A DNA stretch of 64,000 nucleotides, taken from assembly GCA_000751295.2 (NCBI GenBank), contig CCMO02000001.1, positions 1,723,501 to 1,787,500 of the forward strand. Direction: 5' to 3'. The notes under the pieces are model-generated. The model worked only from the letters and a program-made list of their open reading frames with translations, made no database searches and was not told the origin of the DNA. Positions 57,347-64,000 of this stretch are shown one piece after another; within the stretch, counting starts at the first letter, position 1, and the number at the start of each line of letters is the position of its first letter. The stretch comes from a bacterium YEK0313 (GTDB lineage Bacteria; Pseudomonadota; Alphaproteobacteria; Rhizobiales; Phreatobacteraceae). Position numbers and translations under genes: made by a program.

Positions 57347-58318
57347 TCAGGTCCTTGCCTTGTCGGTGTCGGGCGCGCGCCGCGCCCGTTCCCGCCGGTC
57401 GCACAGGATCTGGACGAAACGCGGCAGGATGTAGATCGGCAGCTGGGTGGCCGCGAAGTAGAGCGCGAACTGCGGGCTGGCGGCGGCGCCGAGCGCCGAC
57501 CAGACGAGGCCGACATTGCGGTTGCCGAGGACGAGGCCGGCGGTCACGCGCTCGCGGAAGGAGCCCGGCAGGACCAGCGCGCCCATGAGCTGCAGGCCGG
57601 CATTGGCCGCAAAGGCGAGCACGAGGCAGAGGACCGCCAGCGCCGGATCGGCGCCGATGGCCGCGCGCATGCCGGCCATGGTGGCGAGCGCGAAGACGAT
57701 GAGGGCGGTCACGGTGACACCGTCGATCAGGCCGCCCCAGGCGGCGAGGAGACCGGCCGCATGGGGCCGCGCGACGAGGGCGACGGCGGCCGCGCCGCCG
57801 ACCAGGCCGGCAAGCTTCAAGGCCAGCGCGAGCGGGGCAAGGCTCAATCCGCCGAACCAGGCTGCGGCGAGCGGCACGGTGAGCGGCGCCAGGGCCATGG
57901 ACACGAGGGTCGCGACCAATGGCACGGTGCCGTCGAGGCCGAGCATGCGCGCGACCGCCGTCGTGCCGCTGGACGGCGGCGCCGCGGCGGCCAGCACCAG
58001 GGCGAGCGTCAGATCCGGCCCCAGTCCCACAAGCATCGCAAGCCCCGCGGCGACGAGCGGCGAGGCGACCATGACGATCAGCGGCAGGACGATCGACGGC
58101 ATCGGCCGCGTCAGCGCCGCGCCGGCCGCGGCCAGGTCGATCCGGAGCAGGGGGCCGAGCACGATCAGGAAGATCGCGGCCGGCATCAGCGGACCGGCGG
58201 CGTCGGCGAGCGGAGGCACGCCGAGGCCGAGAAACACGCCGAGCGCCAGCAATGTCGGCCCCTTCGGCAAAAAGGCGCGGATCGGCAATGGCGGCTCCTG
58301 TGCCATGACAAGCGCCAT
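57347..58318 (-). CDS. BASS/SBF-type (bile acid:sodium symporter fold) transporter
   Basis: A 323-residue protein with about ten hydrophobic helices in two inverted repeats. The region of crossed helices shows AAAAPPSSGTTAVARMLGLDG and VLGNRNVGLVWSALG, typical of the BASS/ACR3-like superfamily. Substrates in this group range from organic acids to arsenite. The start MALVMAQEPP was chosen; MAQEPP four codons later is possible. The gene diverges from the LysR-type regulator and heads a short leftward operon with the DUF2891 gene. Confidence 0.82.
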   Translation of the reverse strand: MALVMAQEPPLPIRAFLPKGPTLLALGVFLGLGVPPLADAAGPLMPAAIFLIVLGPLLRIDLAAAGAALTRPMPSIVLPLIVMVASPLVAAGLAMLVGLGPDLTLALVLAAAAPPSSGTTAVARMLGLDGTVPLVATLVSMALAPLTVPLAAAWFGGLSLAPLALALKLAGLVGGAAAVALVARPHAAGLLAAWGGLIDGVTVTALIVFALATMAGMRAAIGADPALAVLCLVLAFAANAGLQLMGALVLPGSFRERVTAGLVLGNRNVGLVWSALGAAASPQFALYFAATQLPIYILPRFVQILCDRRERARRAPDTDKART

Positions 58319-58332
58319 GCTTCTGCCAGGAG

Positions 58333-58354
58333 ATCGATTATCCTGGAAATCGAT
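58333..58354. promoter_or_regulatory. Candidate LysR operator
   Basis: An inverted repeat ATCGATT-N8-AATCGAT (58333-58339 and 58348-58354) is centred in the 61-bp gap between the divergent transporter and LysR genes. Size and position match LysR-type regulator boxes. Confidence 0.5.
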
Positions 58355-58379
58355 TGATGCCATGATCATAATTGACCGC

Positions 58380-59366
58380 ATGAATTTGGCCGCCGTCGAC
58401 CTCAATCTGCTCGTCGCCTTCGAGGCGCTGATGCTCGAACGCCACGTGACGCGCGCCGGCCGGCGCATCGGACTCGCGCAGCCCTCGATGAGCAGCGCGC
58501 TGACGCGCCTCAGGCTGCTGTTCGACGATCCGCTCTTCGTGCGCAGCGGCGGTGGCATGCAGCCGACGCCGCGCGCCCTGGCGCTGGCGCAGCCGGTGGG
58601 CGCGGCGCTCGGCGAAGTTCGCCGCGCTCTGGCCGCCGATGCGCCGTTCGAGCCGGCCACGACCCGCCATCGCTTCACCATCGCGGTGACCGACTATGGC
58701 GATCTCGTCGTGGTGCCGGCGCTGGTCGGCCTCATCCGCCGGACCGCGCCCGGCGTCGATCTCGCGGTCAGGCCGATCACCGATGCGCGCGACAGCCTGC
58801 AAAAACTCGAGCGCGGCGAGCTCGACGCGCTCATCGGCGGTCACCTGCCGGTCTCGCCGCAGACCATCCGCCGTCAGCTGTTCACCGAACGCTTTGCCTG
58901 CATCCGCGCAGCGGGCGCGCGCGGCCGGCTCGACGAACAGCGCTATCTCGCCTCGCCCCATGCCCTGTTCTCGTCGGTCGGTGGCGACGGCACCCCCGGC
59001 GCGGTCGATGCCATGCTGGCCGAGCGCGGCCTGAAGCGGCGCGTCGCCGTCACCTTGCCGCATGTCGTCGCCGTGCCCTTCGCGGTCGCCGGCACCGATC
59101 TCGTCGCCACCGGCCGACGAGAACAGGGCATGGGGCGAGGCGAGATAGCGCTGTTCGTCGAGCCGGCCACGACCCGCCATCGCTTCACCATCGCGGTGAC
59201 CGACTATGGCGATCTCGTCGTGGTGCCGGCGCTGGTCGGCCTCATCCGCCGGACCGCGCCCGGCGTCGATCTCGCGGTCGGCGGCCGTCGCCTGACCCGG
59301 CCGCCTGTCAGCCCGCGGGCTGGGCCATGGCGCGGGCATGGGAGGCTGCCATCAGCGCTTCCCTGA
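58380..59366 (+). CDS. LysR-family regulator with rearranged 3' end
   Basis: The first 244 residues are a normal NodD/NahR-like LysR protein. The winged helix is RHVTRAGRRIGLAQPSMSSALTRLRLLFDDPLFVRS, followed by an effector domain down to FAVAGTDLVAT. From residue 245 the frame reads reverse-strand sequence (GRREQGMGRGEIALF). It then repeats residues 91-130 exactly as residues 261-300, and ends in unrelated residues overlapping the GntR gene. The last roughly 50 residues of the effector domain are missing, so the regulator is probably impaired. An ATG at 58362 could extend the start by six codons. Confidence 0.8.
   Translation: MNLAAVDLNLLVAFEALMLERHVTRAGRRIGLAQPSMSSALTRLRLLFDDPLFVRSGGGMQPTPRALALAQPVGAALGEVRRALAADAPFEPATTRHRFTIAVTDYGDLVVVPALVGLIRRTAPGVDLAVRPITDARDSLQKLERGELDALIGGHLPVSPQTIRRQLFTERFACIRAAGARGRLDEQRYLASPHALFSSVGGDGTPGAVDAMLAERGLKRRVAVTLPHVVAVPFAVAGTDLVATGRREQGMGRGEIALFVEPATTRHRFTIAVTDYGDLVVVPALVGLIRRTAPGVDLAVGGRRLTRPPVSPRAGPWRGHGRLPSALP
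58648..58769 (+). repeat. 122-bp direct repeat, original copy inside the LysR gene
   Basis: It is identical over 122 bp to 59158-59279 (offset 510, in frame). This copy encodes the start of the LysR effector domain in its normal place. Confidence 0.97.
58923..58977 (+). repeat. 55-bp inverted repeat, original arm inside the LysR gene
   Basis: It is perfectly complementary to 59114-59168. This arm is in its natural coding position (GRLDEQRYLASPHALFSS). Confidence 0.97.
59114..59168 (-). repeat. 55-bp inverted repeat, displaced arm
   Basis: It is the reverse complement of 58923-58977, inserted after the LysR codons for LVAT. Its last 11 bases (59158-59168) also belong to the direct-repeat copy, marking the junction homology. 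Confidence 0.97.
59158..59279 (+). repeat. 122-bp direct repeat, displaced copy
   Basis: This second copy of 58648-58769 is joined directly to the inverted arm and followed by about 30 bp leading to the GntR 3' end. Confidence 0.97.
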
Positions 59367-60063
59367 TATTGTCGAGATGCCGCGTCATGGCGGCGCTCGC
59401 CTTGCGGGCATGGCCGGCCCGCACGGCCTCGTAGATGGCCTGGTGATCGGCGAACCACATCGGCCGGTAGTCCTCCATGCGCATGTGGACATGGATCTCG
59501 CGCCAGATGCGCGACTCGATCTGGCCGCGCCAGAGCTGATCCGACAGGGCGACCAGAGCGCCGTTGCCCGTCGCTTCGGCCAGCACGATGTGGAAACGGT
59601 GGTCCGGTCCGTCGGCCTCCCGGCCCTCGGCATGGTCGCGCCGCATCATGGCGAGGGTCTCGCCGAGCTCGGCGATCTTGGCCGGCGAGGCGCGGCCCGC
59701 CGCGATCGCCGCGACCTGCGGCTCGACCAGCCGCCGCGCCTCCAGATTCTCGAACGGGCCGAAACCCTCCAGCGCCTGCACCTCCGGTGCCTCGTGGCGG
59801 CTGACGACATAGGCGCCGCTGTTGCTGCGCACTTTCAGCATACCTGCCATGGCGAGCGACAGGATCGCCTCGCGGATGGTCGGGCGCGAGACGCCGAAGA
59901 TCCGGGCGAGATCGCGTTCCGCCGGCAATCTCTGGCCGATTTTATAGTCCGACTGGACCATGGCGGCAATTTTCCGCGCCACGATCTCGAAACTGCGCGC
60001 GGGCGCGGAGGGCGGTTCAGGCAGCATGGCGGGTTCAGGCAATCGGGTTGCGGCGTTTGACAA
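59308..60063 (-). CDS. GntR/FadR-family transcriptional regulator
   Basis: A 251-residue regulator. The N-terminal winged helix (YKIGQRLPAERDLARIFGVSRPTIREAILSLAMAGMLKVRSNSGAYV) is the GntR signature. The C-terminal FCD ligand domain has the metal-binding Asp/His pattern (DHRFHIVLAEATGN, DHQAIYEAVRAGHARKASAAMTRHL). It diverges from the aminotransferase operon across 125 bp carrying two operator-like sites, so it probably represses that operon until a carboxylic-acid-type ligand binds. Its 3' end overlaps the open frame of the rearranged LysR gene. Confidence 0.92.
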   Translation of the reverse strand: MSNAATRLPEPAMLPEPPSAPARSFEIVARKIAAMVQSDYKIGQRLPAERDLARIFGVSRPTIREAILSLAMAGMLKVRSNSGAYVVSRHEAPEVQALEGFGPFENLEARRLVEPQVAAIAAGRASPAKIAELGETLAMMRRDHAEGREADGPDHRFHIVLAEATGNGALVALSDQLWRGQIESRIWREIHVHMRMEDYRPMWFADHQAIYEAVRAGHARKASAAMTRHLDNIREALMAASHARAMAQPAG

Positions 60064-60085
60064 GCCTCATATAGACGCTCCAATC

Positions 60086-60111
60086 TGGTCAGGCCAATTT
60101 GGTATGACCAA
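60086..60111. promoter_or_regulatory. Tandem GntR (FadR-type) operators over divergent promoters
   Basis: TGGTATGACCA (60100-60110, within the palindrome TTGGTATGACCAA) fits the FadR-subfamily core TNGTNNNACNA at all fixed positions. TGGTCAGGCCA (60086-60096) differs at one. A -35-like TTGACA at 60057-60062 points towards the aminotransferase, so bound repressor would sit on the start region. Confidence 0.6.
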
Positions 60112-60188
60112 AAAACAGAGGGCTCGAAGCCCCGCCTTTCTCTCGCGACAGCCGGCGCCGACCGCGGCGCCACGGGGAGCAGGCCGCC

Positions 60189-61586
60189 ATGGCGAAGCTG
60201 AAGCCGAATTCCGCGGAAGCACGCGACGTGCTGTTCCATCTGCACTCGCAGACCAATCCCGACCTGCATGCCGAGATCGGGCCGCTGATCATGGCGCGCG
60301 GCGAAGGCATCCATGTCTTCGACGCCGGCGGCAAACGCTACGTGGAAGCCATGGCCGGGCTCTGGTGCGCCTCGCTCGGCTTCTCCCATGCCCGTCTCAA
60401 GGCGGCGGCCGCGGCGGCCTATGACCGGTTCGGCTACTATCACAGCTTCAACCACAAGACGCCCGACATCGCGATCGACCTTGCCGAGCAGCTCGTGGCG
60501 CTCTCGCCGATCCCGGAAGCGCAGGCCTATTTCGCGACCTCGGGCTCGGAAGCCACAGAAACCATGGTCAAGCTCGCCTGGGTCTATCACGCCGCGCGCG
60601 GCGAGCCGGGCCGGCGCAAGATCATCGCCCGCGACCGCGGCTTCCACGGCTCGACCATCGTCGCCGCTTCCATGTGCGGCCTGCCGCGCATGCATCGCGA
60701 ATTCGGCCTGCCGCTGCCGGGCTTCCTGCACACCCATTGCCCGGATCCCTATCGCGGCCTGCGCCCCGGCGAGACCGAGGCGGATTTCGTGGCGCGGCTC
60801 GCCGGCGATCTCGAAGCCATGATCCTGGCCGAGGGCCCGCAGACCATCGCCGCCTTCATCGCCGAGCCGATCAATGCCGGCGGCGGCATCGTCGTGCCGC
60901 CGAACGGCTATTTCCCCGCCATCGAGGCCGTGCTGCGCCGGCACGGCATTCTGGTGCTGGCCGACGAGGTGGTCTGCGGTTTCGGCCGCACCGGCAACTG
61001 GTTCGGCTGCCAGACCGTCGGCATGACCCCCGACATGGCGGCGCTCGCCAAGGGCCTGTCCTCGTCCTATTTCCCGATCTCGGCGGTGCTGCTCGGCCGA
61101 CCGGTGCGCGAGGCCCTCGCCGCGATGAACAGCGCCGGCGAGATCTTCGGCCACGGCTTCACCAATTCGGCCCATCCGGTGGGCGCCGCCATCGCCCTGG
61201 AGACGCTCGCCGTCTATCGCGACATGGATGTCGTGGCCCATGTGCGGGCCATGGGGGCGCGGCTGAAGGCGGGCCTTCAGGCCATCGCCGCCGGCTCGGC
61301 GATCGTCGGCGACGTCAGGGGCGCGGGACTGATGATCGGCCTCGAGCTGGTGGCCGATCCGGCGCGCCGGACCGCCTTCGCTCCGGGGTTGAAGATCGGC
61401 GCGCGCTTCGATGCGACGGCCCTGGAGAACGGCCTGATCATCCGCGCCATGGGCGACACGATCGGCTTCTGCCCGCCGCTGATCATCGACGAGGCCGGGG
61501 TCGACGCAATCCTCGACCTCACGGCGCGCACGCTCGCGACCGTCGAGGCGACATGCGCCGGCCGGGCCGGCCAGGCCGCGGAGTAG
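60189..61586 (+). CDS. Class III PLP-dependent aminotransferase
   Basis: A 465-residue omega-type aminotransferase. The motifs are GLWCASLGFSH, YYHSFNHK, SGSEATETM (118-126), GFHGST, Asp259 in LADEVVCGFGRTGNWFG and the PLP Lys288 in LAKGLSSSYFPISAV. Family members transaminate beta-alanine, GABA, taurine, putrescine or aromatic amines. It is first gene of an operon with a binding protein and a dimethylformamidase-like protein, suggesting catabolism of an imported amine or amide. The start MAKLKPNS follows GGGAGCAGG. Confidence 0.93.
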   Translation: MAKLKPNSAEARDVLFHLHSQTNPDLHAEIGPLIMARGEGIHVFDAGGKRYVEAMAGLWCASLGFSHARLKAAAAAAYDRFGYYHSFNHKTPDIAIDLAEQLVALSPIPEAQAYFATSGSEATETMVKLAWVYHAARGEPGRRKIIARDRGFHGSTIVAASMCGLPRMHREFGLPLPGFLHTHCPDPYRGLRPGETEADFVARLAGDLEAMILAEGPQTIAAFIAEPINAGGGIVVPPNGYFPAIEAVLRRHGILVLADEVVCGFGRTGNWFGCQTVGMTPDMAALAKGLSSSYFPISAVLLGRPVREALAAMNSAGEIFGHGFTNSAHPVGAAIALETLAVYRDMDVVAHVRAMGARLKAGLQAIAAGSAIVGDVRGAGLMIGLELVADPARRTAFAPGLKIGARFDATALENGLIIRAMGDTIGFCPPLIIDEAGVDAILDLTARTLATVEATCAGRAGQAAE

Positions 61587-61625
61587 CCGCCCGAAGACCC
61601 TTCATCGCCACGGGGAGAACGCCGC

Positions 61626-63230
61626 ATGCACCGTCGAGACCTCTTCCGTTCGGCCCTCGGCGCCGGCGCCGCGGCGGCCCTGGCAGGCCGCCTCGCCGGG
61701 CCCGCCATCGCCCAGGGCGCGGCGGCGCGCACGCTGCGCTTCGTGCCGCAGGCGGACGCGGCGATCCTCGATCCGATCATCACCACGGGGCTCGTCAACC
61801 GCAATCACGGCTTCCTGGTGTTCGACACGCTCTACGGCGTCAACGAACGGCTGGAGACCGAACCGCAGATGGTGGCCGGACACAGCGTCGAGAACGACGG
61901 CCGGCTCTGGACGATGACGCTCCGCGAGGGCCTGAAGTTCCACGACAACGAACCGGTCCGCGGCCGCGACGTGGTGGCGAGCCTCAGGCGCTGGGCTTCG
62001 CGCGATGCCTTCGGCAACTCGCTGTTCACCGTGGTCGACGAGATCAGCGCACCCGACGACCGCACCATCCGCTGGCGCCTGAAAAGCCCGTTCCCGATGC
62101 TGCCGGAATCGCTCGGCAAGGTCGGTGCGATCATCGCCTTCATCATGCCGGAGCGCCTTGCCGTCACCGACGGCAACCTGCCGGTGAAGGAGCTCGTCGG
62201 CAGTGGCCCGTTCCGCTTCCAGGCCGACCAGCACGTGCCCGGCTCGCGCATCGTCTATACCCGTTTCGACGGCTACGTGCCGCGCCCAGAGGGCACGACC
62301 AGCCTGCTCGCCGGGCCGAAGCGGGTGCATTTCGATCGGGTCGAATGGCAGATCATGCCCGATGCGGCGACAGCGGCGGCAGCGCTCCAGCGCGGCGAGA
62401 TCGACTGGTGGGACCAGCCGATCATGGACCTCCTGCCGCCGTTGAAACGCAACGCCGCGCTGACCGTCGACCTGCTCGACCCGATCGGCAATGTCGGCGT
62501 GCTGCGCTTCAACCATACGCTGCCGCCCTTCGACAATCCGGCGATCCGCCGGGCCGTGCTGTCGGCGGTCAGCCAGCGCGAGTTCATGTCGGCGATCGCC
62601 GGCGACGACAAAAGCCTCTGGCGCGAGGGCGTCGGCTTCTTCCCGCCGGGCGCCGCCATGGCCAATGACGAGGGCATGGCGGCGCTGACCGGCCCGCGCG
62701 ACCTCGCCGCGGCGGCGAAGGCGATCCGCGATGCCGGCTACAAGGGCGAGAAGGTGCTGCTGATGGCGCCCGGCGACTTCCCGGTCATCGGCGCGATGAG
62801 CGAGGTGACGGCCGACCTGTTCCGCAAGCTCGGCCTCGCCGTCGACTATGTCGTGATGGACTGGGGCTCGATGCTGCGCCGCATGGGCAACCGCGAGACG
62901 CCAGACCGCGGCGGCTACAACGCCTTCTGCACCTATTCCGCCGGCGTCACCCAGCTCAACCCATCGGCGCACAATTTCCTGCGCGGCTCGGGCGACAAGG
63001 CGACCTTCGGCTGGTCGACCAGCCCGAAGCTCGAGGCGCTGCGCGACGCCTGGTTCCTGGCGCCCGATGTCGCGGCCCAGCAGAAGATCGGCCGCGACAT
63101 GCAGCGCCAGGCCTTCATCGACGTGCCCTACGTGCCGCTCGGCGTATTCCTGCAGCCGACCGCCTACCGCAAGGACCTGACCGGCATCCTCAAGGGCCTG
63201 CCGCTGTTCTGGAACGTCCGCCGCGCCTGA
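61626..63230 (+). CDS. Tat-exported family 5 solute-binding protein
   Basis: A 534-residue extracytoplasmic binding protein of the oligopeptide/dipeptide ABC class. A twin-arginine signal (HRRDLFRSALGAGAAAALAG, cleavage near AIA-QG) is followed by the SBP_bac_5 layout: FDTLYGVNERLE, LKFHDNEPVRGRDVVASLRRW, GSGPFRF, the LRFNHTLPPFDNPAIRRAVL signature and FIDVPYVPLGVF. Permease and ATPase genes are not in the window and may lie beyond the right edge. It probably binds the substrate handled by the aminotransferase and the next protein. Confidence 0.93.
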   Translation: MHRRDLFRSALGAGAAAALAGRLAGPAIAQGAAARTLRFVPQADAAILDPIITTGLVNRNHGFLVFDTLYGVNERLETEPQMVAGHSVENDGRLWTMTLREGLKFHDNEPVRGRDVVASLRRWASRDAFGNSLFTVVDEISAPDDRTIRWRLKSPFPMLPESLGKVGAIIAFIMPERLAVTDGNLPVKELVGSGPFRFQADQHVPGSRIVYTRFDGYVPRPEGTTSLLAGPKRVHFDRVEWQIMPDAATAAAALQRGEIDWWDQPIMDLLPPLKRNAALTVDLLDPIGNVGVLRFNHTLPPFDNPAIRRAVLSAVSQREFMSAIAGDDKSLWREGVGFFPPGAAMANDEGMAALTGPRDLAAAAKAIRDAGYKGEKVLLMAPGDFPVIGAMSEVTADLFRKLGLAVDYVVMDWGSMLRRMGNRETPDRGGYNAFCTYSAGVTQLNPSAHNFLRGSGDKATFGWSTSPKLEALRDAWFLAPDVAAQQKIGRDMQRQAFIDVPYVPLGVFLQPTAYRKDLTGILKGLPLFWNVRRA

Positions 63231-63257
63231 AGCCGATCCGCATCGAGGGAAACGTCC

Positions 63258-64000
63258 ATGCTGCCCATCACAGGTTACGTCGACCGCTGGAGCGTTCGCC
63301 CCGGCGAGGAGATCGCCTTCAAGATCAGCGTCGTGGGCGGCGGCCGCTACCGGGCGCGCATGGCCCGCGTGCTGTGCGGCGATCCCAACCCGAAGGGGCC
63401 GGGCTATCGCGAGATCGCCGTGCCCTGGGCGCTGGAAGGCGAGCATGACGGCATCGAGCAGCCGATCGCGCTCGGATCGTGGGTCGACGTCGCAGCGCTC
63501 GATCTCGGCCCGCCGGACGGGCCGATCGCCTTGGCGGCAACGGTCTGGCCGACCCTCCTCGCCGCCGGCCGGCAGGTGGTGCTGAACTGGTCCGGCGCCG
63601 CCGGCGCGCTCAGCCTCGGCATCGGCCCGAAAGGCGCCTTCTGCCGGCTCACCGGACCGGCCGGCATGGTGGAGGTGGAGACCGGCGTCGCGCCGACCGA
63701 GCGGGCCTGGCACGACATTGCCTGCCTGGTCGATCCCGCGCGCGGTCTCGTAAGGCTCGGCCAGGCGCCTCGCAAGCCGCGCCTCGACCGCGACGAGCGC
63801 AAGACCGCCGAGGCGACAGCCGGCGGAAGGCCGGGCGGCGCCGGCCGGGCCGCCATTGCCGCCGAGCGGCACGACGGCGGGGTGCGGGCCCATTTCAACG
63901 GCAAGATCGAGCGGCCGCGGATCCTTGCCGGCACGGCCGATCTGGCCGCGGTTCTGGCCTCGCAGGGCTCCGGCAAGGCACTGGTCGGCGCGCGGCTGGT
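63258..64000 (+). CDS. N,N-dimethylformamidase large-subunit-like protein (3' truncated by window)
   Basis: 247 residues are visible and the frame is still open at the edge. The opening (ITGYVDRWSVRPGEEIAFKIS, then RVLCGDPNPKGPGYREIAV) matches the N-terminal region of the N,N-dimethylformamidase beta-subunit family. It is followed by a lectin-like domain (LNWSGAAGALSLGIG, then HFNGKIERPRIL). That enzyme hydrolyses a formamide to an amine and formate. Whether this relative keeps the activity depends on the missing C-terminal catalytic part. AGGGAAAC precedes the ATG, 27 bases after the binding-protein stop. Confidence 0.8.
   Translation, partial: MLPITGYVDRWSVRPGEEIAFKISVVGGGRYRARMARVLCGDPNPKGPGYREIAVPWALEGEHDGIEQPIALGSWVDVAALDLGPPDGPIALAATVWPTLLAAGRQVVLNWSGAAGALSLGIGPKGAFCRLTGPAGMVEVETGVAPTERAWHDIACLVDPARGLVRLGQAPRKPRLDRDERKTAEATAGGRPGGAGRAAIAAERHDGGVRAHFNGKIERPRILAGTADLAAVLASQGSGKALVGARL

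Noticed and set aside
59114..59279. Insertion sequence as the cause of the LysR rearrangement
   Set aside because: The inserted material is entirely copied from the LysR gene itself; no transposase, terminal repeats or target duplication.

Overview
The window is GC-rich (about two thirds G+C by eye) and reads as chromosome of an alphaproteobacterium of the order Hyphomicrobiales (Rhizobiales). The evidence is a RegB/RegA redox two-component pair, an MmcB repair protein, a hemW-rdgB-rph unit divergent from hrcA, dnaK-dnaJ behind an alphaproteobacterial-type sigma-32 promoter, and the argB / pyrimidine 5'-nucleotidase / dapD / dapE / truA / fmt / def neighbourhood usual in that order. I cannot fix the genus. 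I see no rRNA genes, prophage, insertion sequence or CRISPR array. Layout: 0.2-4.2 kb carries a TMEM43-like membrane protein and the RNA-decay/ribosome pair pnp and rpsO. 4.4-7.5 kb holds small stress-type genes (alpha/beta hydrolase, cysteine-rich protein, DUF1127 protein, AraC regulator, mmcB). 7.5-9.6 kb is regA/regB, followed by a vapBC toxin-antitoxin pair. 10.5-19.4 kb is a housekeeping and heat-shock block: hemW, rdgB, rph, hrcA, dnaK and dnaJ. 19.5-24.7 kb holds rmuC, a SCO copper chaperone and an exonuclease-ligase repair pair. 24.8-30.4 kb holds an AbrB-type membrane protein, an SGNH hydrolase and an uncharacterised three-gene coiled-coil cluster. 30.5-43.8 kb is biosynthetic: argB, a TPP-riboswitch-controlled thiC, dapD and dapE with two DUF805 proteins, truA, fmt and def. 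44.1-50.1 kb is a branched-chain-amino-acid type ABC transporter, with its second permease fused to the first ATPase, followed by a cytoplasmic-type molybdenum sulfoxide reductase. 50.2-53.4 kb holds hrpB and a tRNA-Gly(CCC). 53.6-64 kb is accessory metabolism: an acetolactate-synthase-like ThDP enzyme, a ketopantoate-reductase-like enzyme, a DUF2891 protein and a BASS-type transporter face a LysR gene. Beyond it a GntR regulator faces a class III aminotransferase, an oligopeptide-type binding protein and a dimethylformamidase-like protein cut by the window end. The most unusual observation is in that LysR gene (58380-59366). Its 3' end has been replaced by a 55-bp inverted copy of one part of the gene joined to a 122-bp direct copy of another part, through 11 bp of shared sequence, and the frame stays open. 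This is the signature of a template-switch event, or of a chimeric assembly. The best candidate for an undescribed functional unit is the three-gene cluster at 26782-30447: a helical cytosolic protein, a single-pass DUF6384-like membrane protein and a coiled-coil protein ending in a Gly/Ser/Trp repeat tail.
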